This document shows, piece after piece, positions 46,958-54,404 of a stretch of DNA of 54,404 nucleotides (position 1 is the stretch's first letter; each line of letters begins with the position of its first letter). The translations under genes and the position numbers were made by a program. This stretch comes from Clostridia bacterium (GTDB lineage Bacteria; Bacillota; Clostridia; Oscillospirales; CAG-272). The DNA lies in the NCBI GenBank assembly GCA_017443595.1, contig JAFSYU010000027.1, positions 1 through 54,404 on the forward strand, given 5' to 3'. The notes below the pieces were generated by a model. That model was not told where the DNA came from. It was given only the letters and a program-made list of their open reading frames with translations, and ran no database searches.

Positions 46958-49900
46958 ATGACGCTTGCCGGCGATCAGGATGCGTACGGCGAGCTTGTGC
47001 TGCGCTGGCAGAGCGCGGCTCTTGCACAGGCCAATTCCGTTCTGCGCTCGGTATATCTGTCCGAGGACGCGGTACAGGACGCTTTCGTCGCGGCGTGGCT
47101 GAAGCTGAACACGCTATCAGACCCGTCCAAATTCGGCGCGTGGGTGTGCAAAGCCGCGAGAAACCGCGCCAAAAACATACTCGCACGGTACAGCGGCTGG
47201 ATGGATATATCCGCATACGAAAACACGGAAGCGGACGGTACGTTTTCACCGGAGACGGCGCTTATTGACGCAAGCGAAAAGGAAGAACTGCACAACGCGA
47301 TAAAGTCACTGCCGGAAAAAGTGCGGACCGTTATTACCCTGCACTATTTTGAAGGGCTTTCCGTCGCGGAGATAGCGGACAAAATGAGAATATCCGTCGG
47401 CACGGTGAAATGGCACCTGTCCGACGGAAGAAAGAGATTGAGGGGTGAACTTATGGCAACGAATGAAGATTATAACGACACGCTGACACAGCGCGTAATG
47501 AAGAAGGTAGAAGAACTTAAATTATGGTCGTCCAGAACGGATAAAACGGGATTTGAGCTCGCTTACAAGGACGTTTTAGCGGACGTTACCGATCTGCCGG
47601 AATCCGAGAAAAAATATCACGCAATGGCGGACGTGCTTTTGCGCGGCTTCTGGTGGCTGCCCGGCAAAAAGAACGACGATCTCGCAGCGCGCATAGCTGA
47701 CGCCGCGGAAAAAGGTCATAACGACGAGGCGACGGCTTTTATCTGCTCAAAGGAGGACGCAAAGCTTTCGGGTGAAGCTAAAATAGAATTCATCCGCGAC
47801 AAGCAGATACCGCGTTTGATCGGCAAAGACCTGCCGGTCTCGCTCGGCTCCGAATGGTTAGCGCTTGCAAACGCGTATTTTGAAACGGACAAACGCGAAG
47901 AGGGATTGAAAGCGCTGCAAAAAGCGAAGGCAATACTGCCGAAGGACAGCGTGCAATACGCGAGCTTGGTTTACGCGGAAGACACGGTCGAGCTGCGCGA
48001 CACAAAATACAAAGATAAGGACAAATACAAATTCAGAGTATTTTCGTCCGGATATGAGCTCTCTTTAAAAAACGGCTGCCCGGTGCGAACAAACGATAGT
48101 ATTTTCTATTATAAAACCGAATGGGTCCCGACGGTCAACGCCTGGTTCCGTATCTTTCCGACAGCGTCCTGGTGTGACGGATCGTTTTTTGCAGAAAACG
48201 CAGAGCCCGGATACGTTATGACCGGCTCAGACGGAACAACGCTTACGCTGCTTAGCAAAGCGGAAACGGTAAATACGCCCGCCGGCGTATTTAAAGACTG
48301 CGAGCTGTGGGAAATAATACCTGCCGCTGATTATGCGTCCGAGGTATACCGCGCGTGCTACAAGCGCGGCGTCGGTATGGTAAAATTCTGCGAGATAATA
48401 AACGACGAGGTCGAGACGGTCGTTTTATCCTCTTACAGCGTCAAAAAAAGCGACAGCCTGCTGCCGCTTGATACGGACAATACGTGGGAATATACGCGAC
48501 AGTCGGAATATCCGTCCGTTTACCGCAATATAAAGGTAAAAGTCGTATTCAATTCCGACGAAAAGGCGACGCTTGCGGTCTTATCCGAGACGGAGCGGCT
48601 GTATTACGACGAGCACAGCTTTGCCGATATGGCGTACGCGGTGCGTTCTGAATATTACGATCACGAGGCTAAAGTCATAGACGTACGCGATTACGTCAAC
48701 AAGCTCTGTGCCAATGCTGAAACAAAGCTGCAGAAGGCGCACGCAAAGGCCGCGTCGTCCGTTATGAACAGACTGATGGACGAAAACGGCATAACCGGAG
48801 CTGACAGGTATAAAAACGTTTGGAATTTCTTTGAACATCACGCTTTAAGTGTCAGAGCCGGCAGCGTCATAAGACAGCAAAGCCGTGCATTCGCTTTTGA
48901 ATTGAAGTCCACCGACGGTACGGCATATGATAATCAGGTGCTTTTCAATTATATCTATGATTTTCTGTTTGACAATTTCGGCTGCGTCTATTCGGATCAA
49001 TGGGTCCCGGGCTTCCGCACCGTGAAGGAGTTTTACGATTATAACGATGAGCTTATAAAGACGGAGCTGACGTGTGAGGACGCGGGGAAAGTCATAGTTG
49101 CCTGCGGTGAATTTGACAGTTGCCTGCGTGTAACTATAAATACTGTCGGTAATATGGAATACCACAAGTATTTCGGCGGCAAAAAATCATATACTTTCGC
49201 TCCCGGGATTGGCATTATAAGATCAGAAAATTATTATGCCGAAAACGCTTTGTGCGCAGTATACGAGCTGACGGAGTACGAGGGAACGGGCGAGGGATAT
49301 TTCCCGCTTGACGACGGGTTGCACCGCCATTACGATCTGATAAACCCGGTAAGAAATTACGTCGGTTACACAGACTACACGTACGTTAAGGATAACTACG
49401 GCAGAACGGTGATTTTCTGCGACAAACGCGGATCAAGAAAAAAGACGGAGCTGCCCGAATATTATAAAACGAAAGATGAACAAAAAGCCGAAGAGCTTTG
49501 GGATAAGCACGACTTTGAGGAGTATTACAGACGTCAGGGACTTGTAAATCTGAATATACAGCTTCACGCGCTGTTTGAGGCAAATCCGATAAACTGGTTT
49601 GACGGACGTTTTCCGGCGTCACACAATCAGTTTTCCATGCGCGTAATGGAGAGCTTCGGCGAGGACGGTGTTTTGCCGGAAATATGGTACGGAGCGTACG
49701 CAAGAAGGAGTCTATTGGCAGCCGCGGCTTTGTTCAGCTTCGGCGAGAATGAAAAAGGCAAACAGTATATGGAGACGGCGTTTACGTATTACGAGAAATG
49801 GAACGCCATCCCTAAAGGAACAAAGCTGCCCGTAGGCGCGCCGTGGCTGTTCGGCGACGCATTCGCGGAAAAAGGAAGCGGGGTCCTGACGCTGTCCGAC

Positions 49901-50056
49901 GGCAGTAAGGAGCTGCTTGACGAACCCGACGTTTTCTGTGATAGACCTTTGTCGGAGATCCTCGCTGCGTTAAACAGCTGGGGCTGGTTTGACCCGGTCA
50001 AAAACGAACCGTTCTTTGCAGAGTATGTAAAGCGCGCGAAAAAATATAAGGACTAA
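46958..50056 (+). CDS. ECF-type sigma factor fused to a large C-terminal region
   Basis: 1032 residues from the first ATG. Residues 1 to about 165 form an ECF sigma factor: region 2 (EDAVQDAFVAAWLKL) and region 4 (LPEKVRTVITLHYFEGLSVA, then GTVKWHLSDGRKRL). The rest, about 870 residues, is soluble, has no membrane helix, and holds a TPR-like helical part (about 280-340), repeated beta-rich segments around DTDNTWEYTR and a helical C-terminal part. No anti-sigma gene is adjacent. Protein-like sequence continues upstream of the ATG (SYDDETLVY), and an SD (AAAGGAG, 46906-46912) lies 9 nt before an ACG at 46922; ACG or a nearby codon may be the true start. Confidence 0.85.
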   Translation: MTLAGDQDAYGELVLRWQSAALAQANSVLRSVYLSEDAVQDAFVAAWLKLNTLSDPSKFGAWVCKAARNRAKNILARYSGWMDISAYENTEADGTFSPETALIDASEKEELHNAIKSLPEKVRTVITLHYFEGLSVAEIADKMRISVGTVKWHLSDGRKRLRGELMATNEDYNDTLTQRVMKKVEELKLWSSRTDKTGFELAYKDVLADVTDLPESEKKYHAMADVLLRGFWWLPGKKNDDLAARIADAAEKGHNDEATAFICSKEDAKLSGEAKIEFIRDKQIPRLIGKDLPVSLGSEWLALANAYFETDKREEGLKALQKAKAILPKDSVQYASLVYAEDTVELRDTKYKDKDKYKFRVFSSGYELSLKNGCPVRTNDSIFYYKTEWVPTVNAWFRIFPTASWCDGSFFAENAEPGYVMTGSDGTTLTLLSKAETVNTPAGVFKDCELWEIIPAADYASEVYRACYKRGVGMVKFCEIINDEVETVVLSSYSVKKSDSLLPLDTDNTWEYTRQSEYPSVYRNIKVKVVFNSDEKATLAVLSETERLYYDEHSFADMAYAVRSEYYDHEAKVIDVRDYVNKLCANAETKLQKAHAKAASSVMNRLMDENGITGADRYKNVWNFFEHHALSVRAGSVIRQQSRAFAFELKSTDGTAYDNQVLFNYIYDFLFDNFGCVYSDQWVPGFRTVKEFYDYNDELIKTELTCEDAGKVIVACGEFDSCLRVTINTVGNMEYHKYFGGKKSYTFAPGIGIIRSENYYAENALCAVYELTEYEGTGEGYFPLDDGLHRHYDLINPVRNYVGYTDYTYVKDNYGRTVIFCDKRGSRKKTELPEYYKTKDEQKAEELWDKHDFEEYYRRQGLVNLNIQLHALFEANPINWFDGRFPASHNQFSMRVMESFGEDGVLPEIWYGAYARRSLLAAAALFSFGENEKGKQYMETAFTYYEKWNAIPKGTKLPVGAPWLFGDAFAEKGSGVLTLSDGSKELLDEPDVFCDRPLSEILAALNSWGWFDPVKNEPFFAEYVKRAKKYKD

Positions 50057-50066
50057 AGCAAAAATC

Positions 50067-50096
50067 GGGCGAGCATTGCTCGCCCTGATTTTATTT
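50067..50096. terminator. Convergent terminator between sigma factor and GT8-PlsC gene
   Basis: Perfect 8 bp stem GGGCGAGC/GCTCGCCC with a three-base loop, A-rich on one side and T-rich on the other, so it serves both strands. Confidence 0.88.
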
Positions 50097-51851
50097 CTCC
50101 GTCGTATAATAAAGCGGTATGCCGTATTCCTTTTCGTATATTTCCTTCCAGACGTTGTAGTTTTCTTCCGCCAGTTTTGTAACGGCTTTCGTATACGGCA
50201 GGTTTTTATCCGGCTTTATCGGTTTTCCTATATGGATCGTATATTCCTGCACGAAAAATCCGTCGTCGCCGACTATGTCCGTATCCCTCATCGTTATAAA
50301 GCACGGCAGGACGGGTACGTTGTTGCGGCAGGCAAACATAAACGCGCCGTTTTTGAGCGGCTTGGGCTTTCTGTAGTTCCACCACATGCTCTGCTCCGGA
50401 TAAACGAGAACAAAGTGACCGCTCTTTAACACCGTGTCCGTCGCTTCCATAAACTTTTTTAACGTTTTATGGTTTGACGCAAGCGGCAGGGTATAGCAGT
50501 GTCTCATAAGAAATCCGTAAAAGCCCGGGAAAGACGTATAATTTCCTTCTCTTATAACACGGTAGAATCTGCGTTTTCTCTGATTTGACGCCTCGTACGC
50601 CATTTGTATGGCAAAGCTGTCAAAAGCATTGAAGTGGTTGCAGGTTATAATCGCGCCTGAGTGGAGCGAATCAAAATTTTCAATTCCCTTTATCTCTTTT
50701 ATTATGAGCTTTTTCTCGGCGATCAGATTATCCACAAATCTTCTCGCCGCCGCGAACGCCAGCTTTGTTTTGGCTGCGGATAACGGGTTTCTGCTCAAAT
50801 AATTTATATCGTCCGGCAAAAGAGGTTTTGTGGGCGGATCGTCCTCCACGTCCTCTGCAAATCTGCCGGCTTTTTCGTATTCTTCTATCTTTTTAACAAT
50901 CGCAACTCTGCCCTGATCTCGCTTGGCGTTTACACGGTTGTAGAAATTGTCTTCCCTGTTCGTTTCCGTAACGGCAAGCGCCAGGAGTCTTTCCGCGGAC
51001 TGTGCGTCGCGCTTTTTTTGCTCGTTTGTATAATTATCAAGTATCGCTTTTATCTCGTCGTATACCGCGGTTTCCTTAGCGTACGCCCAGAAAATATCGC
51101 CCATACGACAGTCGTCGTAATGCCACGGCTTGTTTACCATAATATAATGGATCATCTTCGCTTCTTCCGGCGGATACGGTATTTCGCCGAAGACCTCGGT
51201 GTTCCATCTCTGGTCAAGCCAGTATACGTGATCCTTGCAGATGAGATTCAGATAATCCTCGTCCTGCGTTACGACGAAGTTGTAAGTATTAAGATAGTGT
51301 ATGAACTTGTCAAGCACCAGATGCGCTCTGAATTCGTCGCAGTTTATAAGAAGCAGTCCGGCGTTGAAGAAATTGTGGCGGTTGATACCCACGACGGACT
51401 CAACGTATTTTCCGAATTCTTCCGTCTGCACCATCGCCTGCTCGTGACACGCGCCGACAAAGCAGTCGCCTATGTCCGTATTATACAGCTCGCTTATATC
51501 GCCCTGCACGACCGTGTCGCTGTCTATATAGATCACCTTGCTGTATTCCGGATAAAGCTCGGCTATATAAAGCCTGTAATACGTTGTTTTTGAATAATAA
51601 TCGCGCAGCGGGAGCTTATCCGATATTGATTTTAAATATTCGGTAACGTCGCGGAATACGACGGAAAAATGCTCGTCTGCAAGGTCGTATAATAAATTCA
51701 TCATCCTGCCGGTGATACCGGTGTGAAGAACGTATATTTTATAATCAAACGCTTCAGACGCGTTCTTCTTGATCGAATAAAGCGACACAAGCGTGAATTT
51801 TACAAAGTTATCGTCACAGGCGAAAAATATGGGTATTTCTTTTCTGCTCAT
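50091..51851 (-). CDS. GT8 glycosyltransferase-PlsC acyltransferase fusion
   Basis: 586 residues. Residues 1 to about 270 are a GT8 retaining glycosyltransferase: FACDDNF, DSD metal motif at 110-112 in YIDSDTVVQ, NAGLLLIN, and HYIMVNKPWHY. A charged linker (280-380) leads to a PlsC-type acyltransferase, with NHFNAFD (His406-Asp411, the H-X4-D motif) and YPEQS (about 484) in place of the usual PEG. It begins 4 bp inside the end of the GT8 gene, so it is coupled to it. A two-step product carrying sugar and acyl group, such as a glycolipid or polymer anchor, is inferred. It is the last gene of the operon. Confidence 0.88.
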   Translation of the reverse strand: MSRKEIPIFFACDDNFVKFTLVSLYSIKKNASEAFDYKIYVLHTGITGRMMNLLYDLADEHFSVVFRDVTEYLKSISDKLPLRDYYSKTTYYRLYIAELYPEYSKVIYIDSDTVVQGDISELYNTDIGDCFVGACHEQAMVQTEEFGKYVESVVGINRHNFFNAGLLLINCDEFRAHLVLDKFIHYLNTYNFVVTQDEDYLNLICKDHVYWLDQRWNTEVFGEIPYPPEEAKMIHYIMVNKPWHYDDCRMGDIFWAYAKETAVYDEIKAILDNYTNEQKKRDAQSAERLLALAVTETNREDNFYNRVNAKRDQGRVAIVKKIEEYEKAGRFAEDVEDDPPTKPLLPDDINYLSRNPLSAAKTKLAFAAARRFVDNLIAEKKLIIKEIKGIENFDSLHSGAIITCNHFNAFDSFAIQMAYEASNQRKRRFYRVIREGNYTSFPGFYGFLMRHCYTLPLASNHKTLKKFMEATDTVLKSGHFVLVYPEQSMWWNYRKPKPLKNGAFMFACRNNVPVLPCFITMRDTDIVGDDGFFVQEYTIHIGKPIKPDKNLPYTKAVTKLAEENYNVWKEIYEKEYGIPLYYTTEK

Positions 51852-52687
51852 TTTTGCTTGACCTCGTTATCATATCTCTTCTTCAGATAAATATATTCGT
51901 ACAGCACGTCGTCAAATGCGTAATATCTGAATATCCGGTGCACACGGCTGACGTCCCATTGCTTTATGTTGTCCGTATGAGGATAAGGAAGCCAGAACAA
52001 ACGCTTTGAAAAGTGGCGCACCACCGTATGTTTATGTAAAAATTTCTGATCGTTGAACCGCTGCGGCAGCATTTTCTTTTTTGAAGTGGAACGGATTATC
52101 GCGGACTGATCCGCAAAAACGAGCTTTTTTGTCTTTATAAGCTCGCGCGCTTTTCGGAGCAATCCCGTTTCTTTCATTTTTTTGAGATTGAACAGCAGTA
52201 CTCCGGCGTTTACGTAATCCGGTTTTATCATATACTTGCCGTAATGGTCGCGCGCCGCGGCGTATTCGTATTCGCTCACGTCAGTATCGTAGAGCAGATG
52301 TATGTCGCGGTTGAACATTATATCCGCGTCAAGATACAGAAGCTTGTCCGGCATACCGTCTATCATATCCGCAAACAGACGTATCAGCGTATACGGCGAA
52401 CAGTACGCGCCTTCGTTCGGGCAGCCCGCGAATTCCTTTTTATAAATATCCGTAACGTCTATTTTTATAACGCGGTTTTCTTTATTGTAGCTTTTTATCA
52501 CCGTGTCAAAATACGCTATAATGCCGTCGTCTATCGGAGTGTACGCGGGTTTTATATGCGACACGTCCATCGTATAGACGTAAAACGTGTACGGCTCTTT
52601 TGAGTCGGACCGTTTCATTATTGACAGCGCGCACGTCAGCATACCGTCAAAAACGTAGCCGTTGCCGCAGAACAGTATATTTACCAT
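51848..52687 (-). CDS. GT8-family glycosyltransferase
   Basis: 279 residues from ATG at 52687, chosen because AAAGGAAAC lies 9 nt before it; a longer frame from 52750 would overlap the upstream gene by 61 bp. GT8 motifs: NILFCGNGYVFDGML, LYLDADIMF with DAD metal motif, and VNAGVLLFNL. The C-terminal part has HFSKRLFWLPYPH. It begins directly after the PlsC-like gene and overlaps the GT8-PlsC gene by 4 bp. It presumably adds a hexose to a lipid or surface polymer; the acceptor is unknown. Confidence 0.9.
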   Translation of the reverse strand: MVNILFCGNGYVFDGMLTCALSIMKRSDSKEPYTFYVYTMDVSHIKPAYTPIDDGIIAYFDTVIKSYNKENRVIKIDVTDIYKKEFAGCPNEGAYCSPYTLIRLFADMIDGMPDKLLYLDADIMFNRDIHLLYDTDVSEYEYAAARDHYGKYMIKPDYVNAGVLLFNLKKMKETGLLRKARELIKTKKLVFADQSAIIRSTSKKKMLPQRFNDQKFLHKHTVVRHFSKRLFWLPYPHTDNIKQWDVSRVHRIFRYYAFDDVLYEYIYLKKRYDNEVKQK

Positions 52688-52689
52688 TA

Positions 52690-53451
52690 TTATGTTTCCT
52701 TTTTTATATAGCGTATATATTCGCAGTCTGACAGTTTTGATCTTTCGCACATAGTGTTATAGACCTCGTCCCTGAGCGTCTTTGTACGTTTGTTCAAAGG
52801 CCGGCTTTCGTCCGGGAAAAACGGACCGTCTATATACGTTATTATTTTGGGGCGTTTAAATACTTTTCTTTTTTTGTAAGTGTTCGTAAAGCAGAATACG
52901 GGCGTGTTTTCCCTGCACGGATAGCCGAACGACGTTTCGGGAAAATCGCGTATGCCGGTGTAATACGGCCATATATGCGCTTCCGGATATATCACGACCG
53001 CCGCGCCTTCTTTTGTTCTCTGAGATACGGCGGATAAGAAATTCCTGTAAGCCGCCATGTTGTCCGGCAGCGGCAGCGCGCCTAAATACGGCATAAAGGC
53101 GCCGAAAACGGGCATTGAGACGTTATTCGGATGCACGACGAAATACACTTTTTTGGGAAAGCAAAACACGTTTGGTATCAGAGGATCGCCGCCCGCCTGC
53201 GTGTGATTGCCGTAGATGAACAGGCCCTGTTTCAAATACGGTCTCAGCTTATCTCTTCCAACGGTTTTCTGCGCGTATTTCAGTTTTGTATAAGCATAAG
53301 CGAGCGGCCGCGCGACAACGTTATATAAAAATCCGCTCAAAAACCGGTTTCTTATATACTTATAGCCGCCGTCGATCTTTTTCGGCGTTATTTTTGCTTT
53401 TGAAAACTCGTCGTTATGCTCGTCTGTGTAGTAAATTACTTTTTGTTTCAA
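52690..53451 (-). CDS. PlsC-like lysophospholipid acyltransferase
   Basis: 253 residues. Acyltransferase motif NHTQAGGD: here His83 and Asp89 are five residues apart rather than the usual four. VVIYPEAHIW replaces the PEG motif. It is close in position and style to the C-terminal half of the GT8-PlsC protein. Family members move an acyl chain to a glycerol-phosphate or related acceptor at the membrane; no membrane helix is obvious, so it would be peripheral. It follows the Phd-like antitoxin gene by 12 bp. The spaced motif could mean a different acceptor. Confidence 0.84.
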   Translation of the reverse strand: MKQKVIYYTDEHNDEFSKAKITPKKIDGGYKYIRNRFLSGFLYNVVARPLAYAYTKLKYAQKTVGRDKLRPYLKQGLFIYGNHTQAGGDPLIPNVFCFPKKVYFVVHPNNVSMPVFGAFMPYLGALPLPDNMAAYRNFLSAVSQRTKEGAAVVIYPEAHIWPYYTGIRDFPETSFGYPCRENTPVFCFTNTYKKRKVFKRPKIITYIDGPFFPDESRPLNKRTKTLRDEVYNTMCERSKLSDCEYIRYIKKET

Positions 53452-53463
53452 AACGTTACAGTT

Positions 53464-53736
53464 TTATCCTTTATCGGACGATAAACGCAAAAGCTCTTCA
53501 AGCGATTTGCGGGATCTTTTTATGATTTTAAGGATCCGTTTCAGCTTTTTTTCGTTTACTTCCGGCGCCGCTTCTTCAACCGCGGCTTCTTCGTCGTTTA
53601 TAACGACAAGTCTGTATTTCGGTTTGTTGTTTTTAAATATGAATACTTCTCCGAGCTTGTCCGCAAGGCGCGCCGTTTTTGAAAAATTCTGGTTTGCCTC
53701 CGATATAGCAACTATCTTTTCAGCGTTTATATTCAT
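53464..53736 (-). CDS. Phd/YefM-type antitoxin-like protein
   Basis: 90 residues. The N-terminal part (NINAEKIVAISEANQNFSKT, then ARLADKLGEVFIFKNNKPKY) matches the Phd/YefM DNA-binding fold. The C-terminal part is Glu-rich and then basic, not a typical toxin-binding arm. No RelE, Doc or other toxin gene lies nearby: the next gene is a PlsC-like acyltransferase 12 bp away. It has a consensus promoter and a GGAGGGCGGAG SD. It may be a domesticated regulator of this lipid operon; inference. Confidence 0.82.
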   Translation of the reverse strand: MNINAEKIVAISEANQNFSKTARLADKLGEVFIFKNNKPKYRLVVINDEEAAVEEAAPEVNEKKLKRILKIIKRSRKSLEELLRLSSDKG

Positions 53737-53765
53737 ACTCCGCCCTCCGATATGTTCATGGCGTT

Positions 53766-53794
53766 ATTATACATTTATTTTAGGATATTGTCAA
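53766..53794 (-). promoter_or_regulatory. Sigma-A promoter of the antitoxin/lipid operon
   Basis: Fully consensus on the minus strand: TTGACA (53789-53794), 17 bp spacer, TATAAT (53766-53771). Confidence 0.87.
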
Positions 53795-53869
53795 CCTATA
53801 TTTCGTAAAATAATCGTGCGGTTTTTATATTTAAAACCCCTTCTTCAAAACAGGCGCTTTGCTGTGTCT

Positions 53870-54166
53870 CCCTCCTCGATGGAGGCGGCGCGCGAAAGCG
53901 CGACGGATGAGGCTTTGCCTCTCTCCCCGATGGAGGCGGCTCGCGAAAGCGCGACGGATGAGGCTTTGCCTTCTCCTTTGGGAGAAGGTGGCGCGCGAAA
54001 GCGCGACGGATGAGGCTTTGCCTCCCTCCTCGAGGAAAGCGGCGCGCGAAAGCGTGACGGAGGGAGTTCGCCTCCCTCCTCGAGGGAGGTGGCGCGCGAA
54101 AGCGCGACGGATGAGGCTTCGCCTCCCTCCTCGAGGGAGGCGGCGCGCGAAAGCACGACGGAGGGA
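53870..54166. repeat. Tandem array of about 51 bp double-hairpin units
   Basis: Six copies of CGCGAAAGCGCGACGGATGA or close variants begin at 53891, 53942, 53994, 54045, 54095 and 54146, spaced 50-52 bp. Each unit has a GCGC-GAAA-GCGC hairpin (GNRA-type loop) and a GCCTCCCT/AGGGAGGC hairpin with a short loop. The copies are contiguous, with no unique spacers. Since 51 is a multiple of three, long spurious reading frames stay open on both strands. No gene is supported here. Confidence 0.85.
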
Positions 54167-54168
54167 GT

Positions 54169-54306
54169 ACTCCCTCAGTCGCTGCGCGACAGCTCCCCCA
54201 AAGGAGGAGCCATAAATTGCCTCCCTCGTGAGGGAGGTGTCACGAAGTGACGGAAGGAGTAAAACTCCCTCAGTCGCTGCGCGACAGCTCCCCCAAAGGA
54301 GGAGCC
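54169..54306. repeat. Two 43 bp direct repeats flanking a hairpin variant
   Basis: A 43 bp sequence occurs at 54169-54211 and 54264-54306, each with GTCGC-TGC-GCGAC and GCTCC/GGAGC-type hairpins. Between them lies a variant of the array unit (CACGAAGTGACGGA, about 54241). The first copy is joined to the array by the 16 bp palindrome GAGGGAGTACTCCCTC (54161-54176). Confidence 0.8.
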
Positions 54307-54340
54307 TATGTTTACCTCCCTGTGACAAAGAGCTTTTCCC

Positions 54341-54377
54341 GAAAAAGAAACATCCCCCCGGTATTCCGGAGGGATGT
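54341..54377 (-). terminator. Terminator of a leftward gene lying beyond the window
   Basis: ACATCCC-C-CCGG, loop TATT, CCGG-A-GGGATGT; on the minus strand it is followed by TTCTTTTTC. This implies a minus-strand gene ending at or past position 54404. Confidence 0.7.
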
Positions 54378-54404
54378 GTATTGACTTTTATGAAATTATC
54401 TTAA

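Noticed and set aside
52688..52750. Longer GT8 start at 52750
   Set aside because: It would overlap the PlsC-like gene by 61 bp, while ATG 52687 has a clear SD.
53870..54166. CRISPR-like array
   Set aside because: The units are contiguous palindromes with no unique spacers, and no cas gene is near.
53831..54328. Long open frames on both strands (about 165 and 118 codons) over the terminal repeat array
   Set aside because: They stay open because the 51 bp unit is a multiple of three; composition is Arg/Ala/Ser-rich, with no SD and no sensible start.

Overview
The window looks like a chromosome segment of an uncultured gut- or rumen-type Clostridium relative (Bacillota, class Clostridia). This rests on type III glutamine synthetase, a Gram-positive LexA, BMP-type purine uptake, LytTR/DUF3021 regulation, large InlB/BspA-like surface proteins, dockerin modules, consensus sigma-A promoters and SD-led genes. 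I see no rRNA, tRNA, prophage or CRISPR.

Layout: (1) 1-3431, the 3' part of a surface protein with InlB-type repeats. (2) 3632-7871, the purA-purB-guaA operon on the minus strand, divergent from glnA (type III) at 8088-10181. (3) 10209-12130, a minus-strand operon of a decayed small gene, deoD and an HD hydrolase. (4) 12274-16757, a dicarboxylate-type symporter with an extra N-terminal domain, then a secreted glycosidase-like dockerin protein. (5) 16854-29348, a four-gene minus-strand operon: Cys-rich small protein, LytTR regulator, DUF3021 membrane protein, 3755-residue dockerin surface protein. (6) 29478-31488, a MocR/PdxR-like regulator lacking its PLP lysine, divergent from pyridoxal kinase. 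(7) 31489-31861, palindromic repeats. (8) 31862-38788, a sugar kinase, a second glycosidase-like dockerin protein with its dockerin in a different place, and a membrane-anchored surface protein. (9) 38915-44633, xpt plus a BMP lipoprotein and ABC importer. (10) 44639-45894, lexA overlapping a RAYT-type transposase whose reading frame holds two copies of a palindrome also found just past its stop. (11) nadE, then an ECF sigma factor with an extension of about 870 residues. (12) 50091-53794, an operon of a Phd-like antitoxin, a PlsC-like acyltransferase, a GT8 glycosyltransferase and a GT8-PlsC fusion. (13) 53870-54310, a tandem array of about 51 bp double-hairpin units.

The purine genes form a theme: IMP to AMP (purA, purB), XMP to GMP (guaA, glutamine-dependent, with glnA next door), nucleoside phosphorolysis (deoD), base salvage (xpt) and probable nucleoside uptake (BMP ABC). 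The second theme is the cell surface: three dockerin proteins, two other large surface proteins, and a lipid/glycan operon. No cohesin or scaffoldin is visible here, so what the dockerins bind is unknown.

The best candidates for something undescribed are the LytTR-DUF3021-Cys-rich-giant-protein operon, the giant ECF sigma factor, the GT8-PlsC fusion operon, and the lexA-coupled RAYT gene with its repeat inside its own coding sequence.
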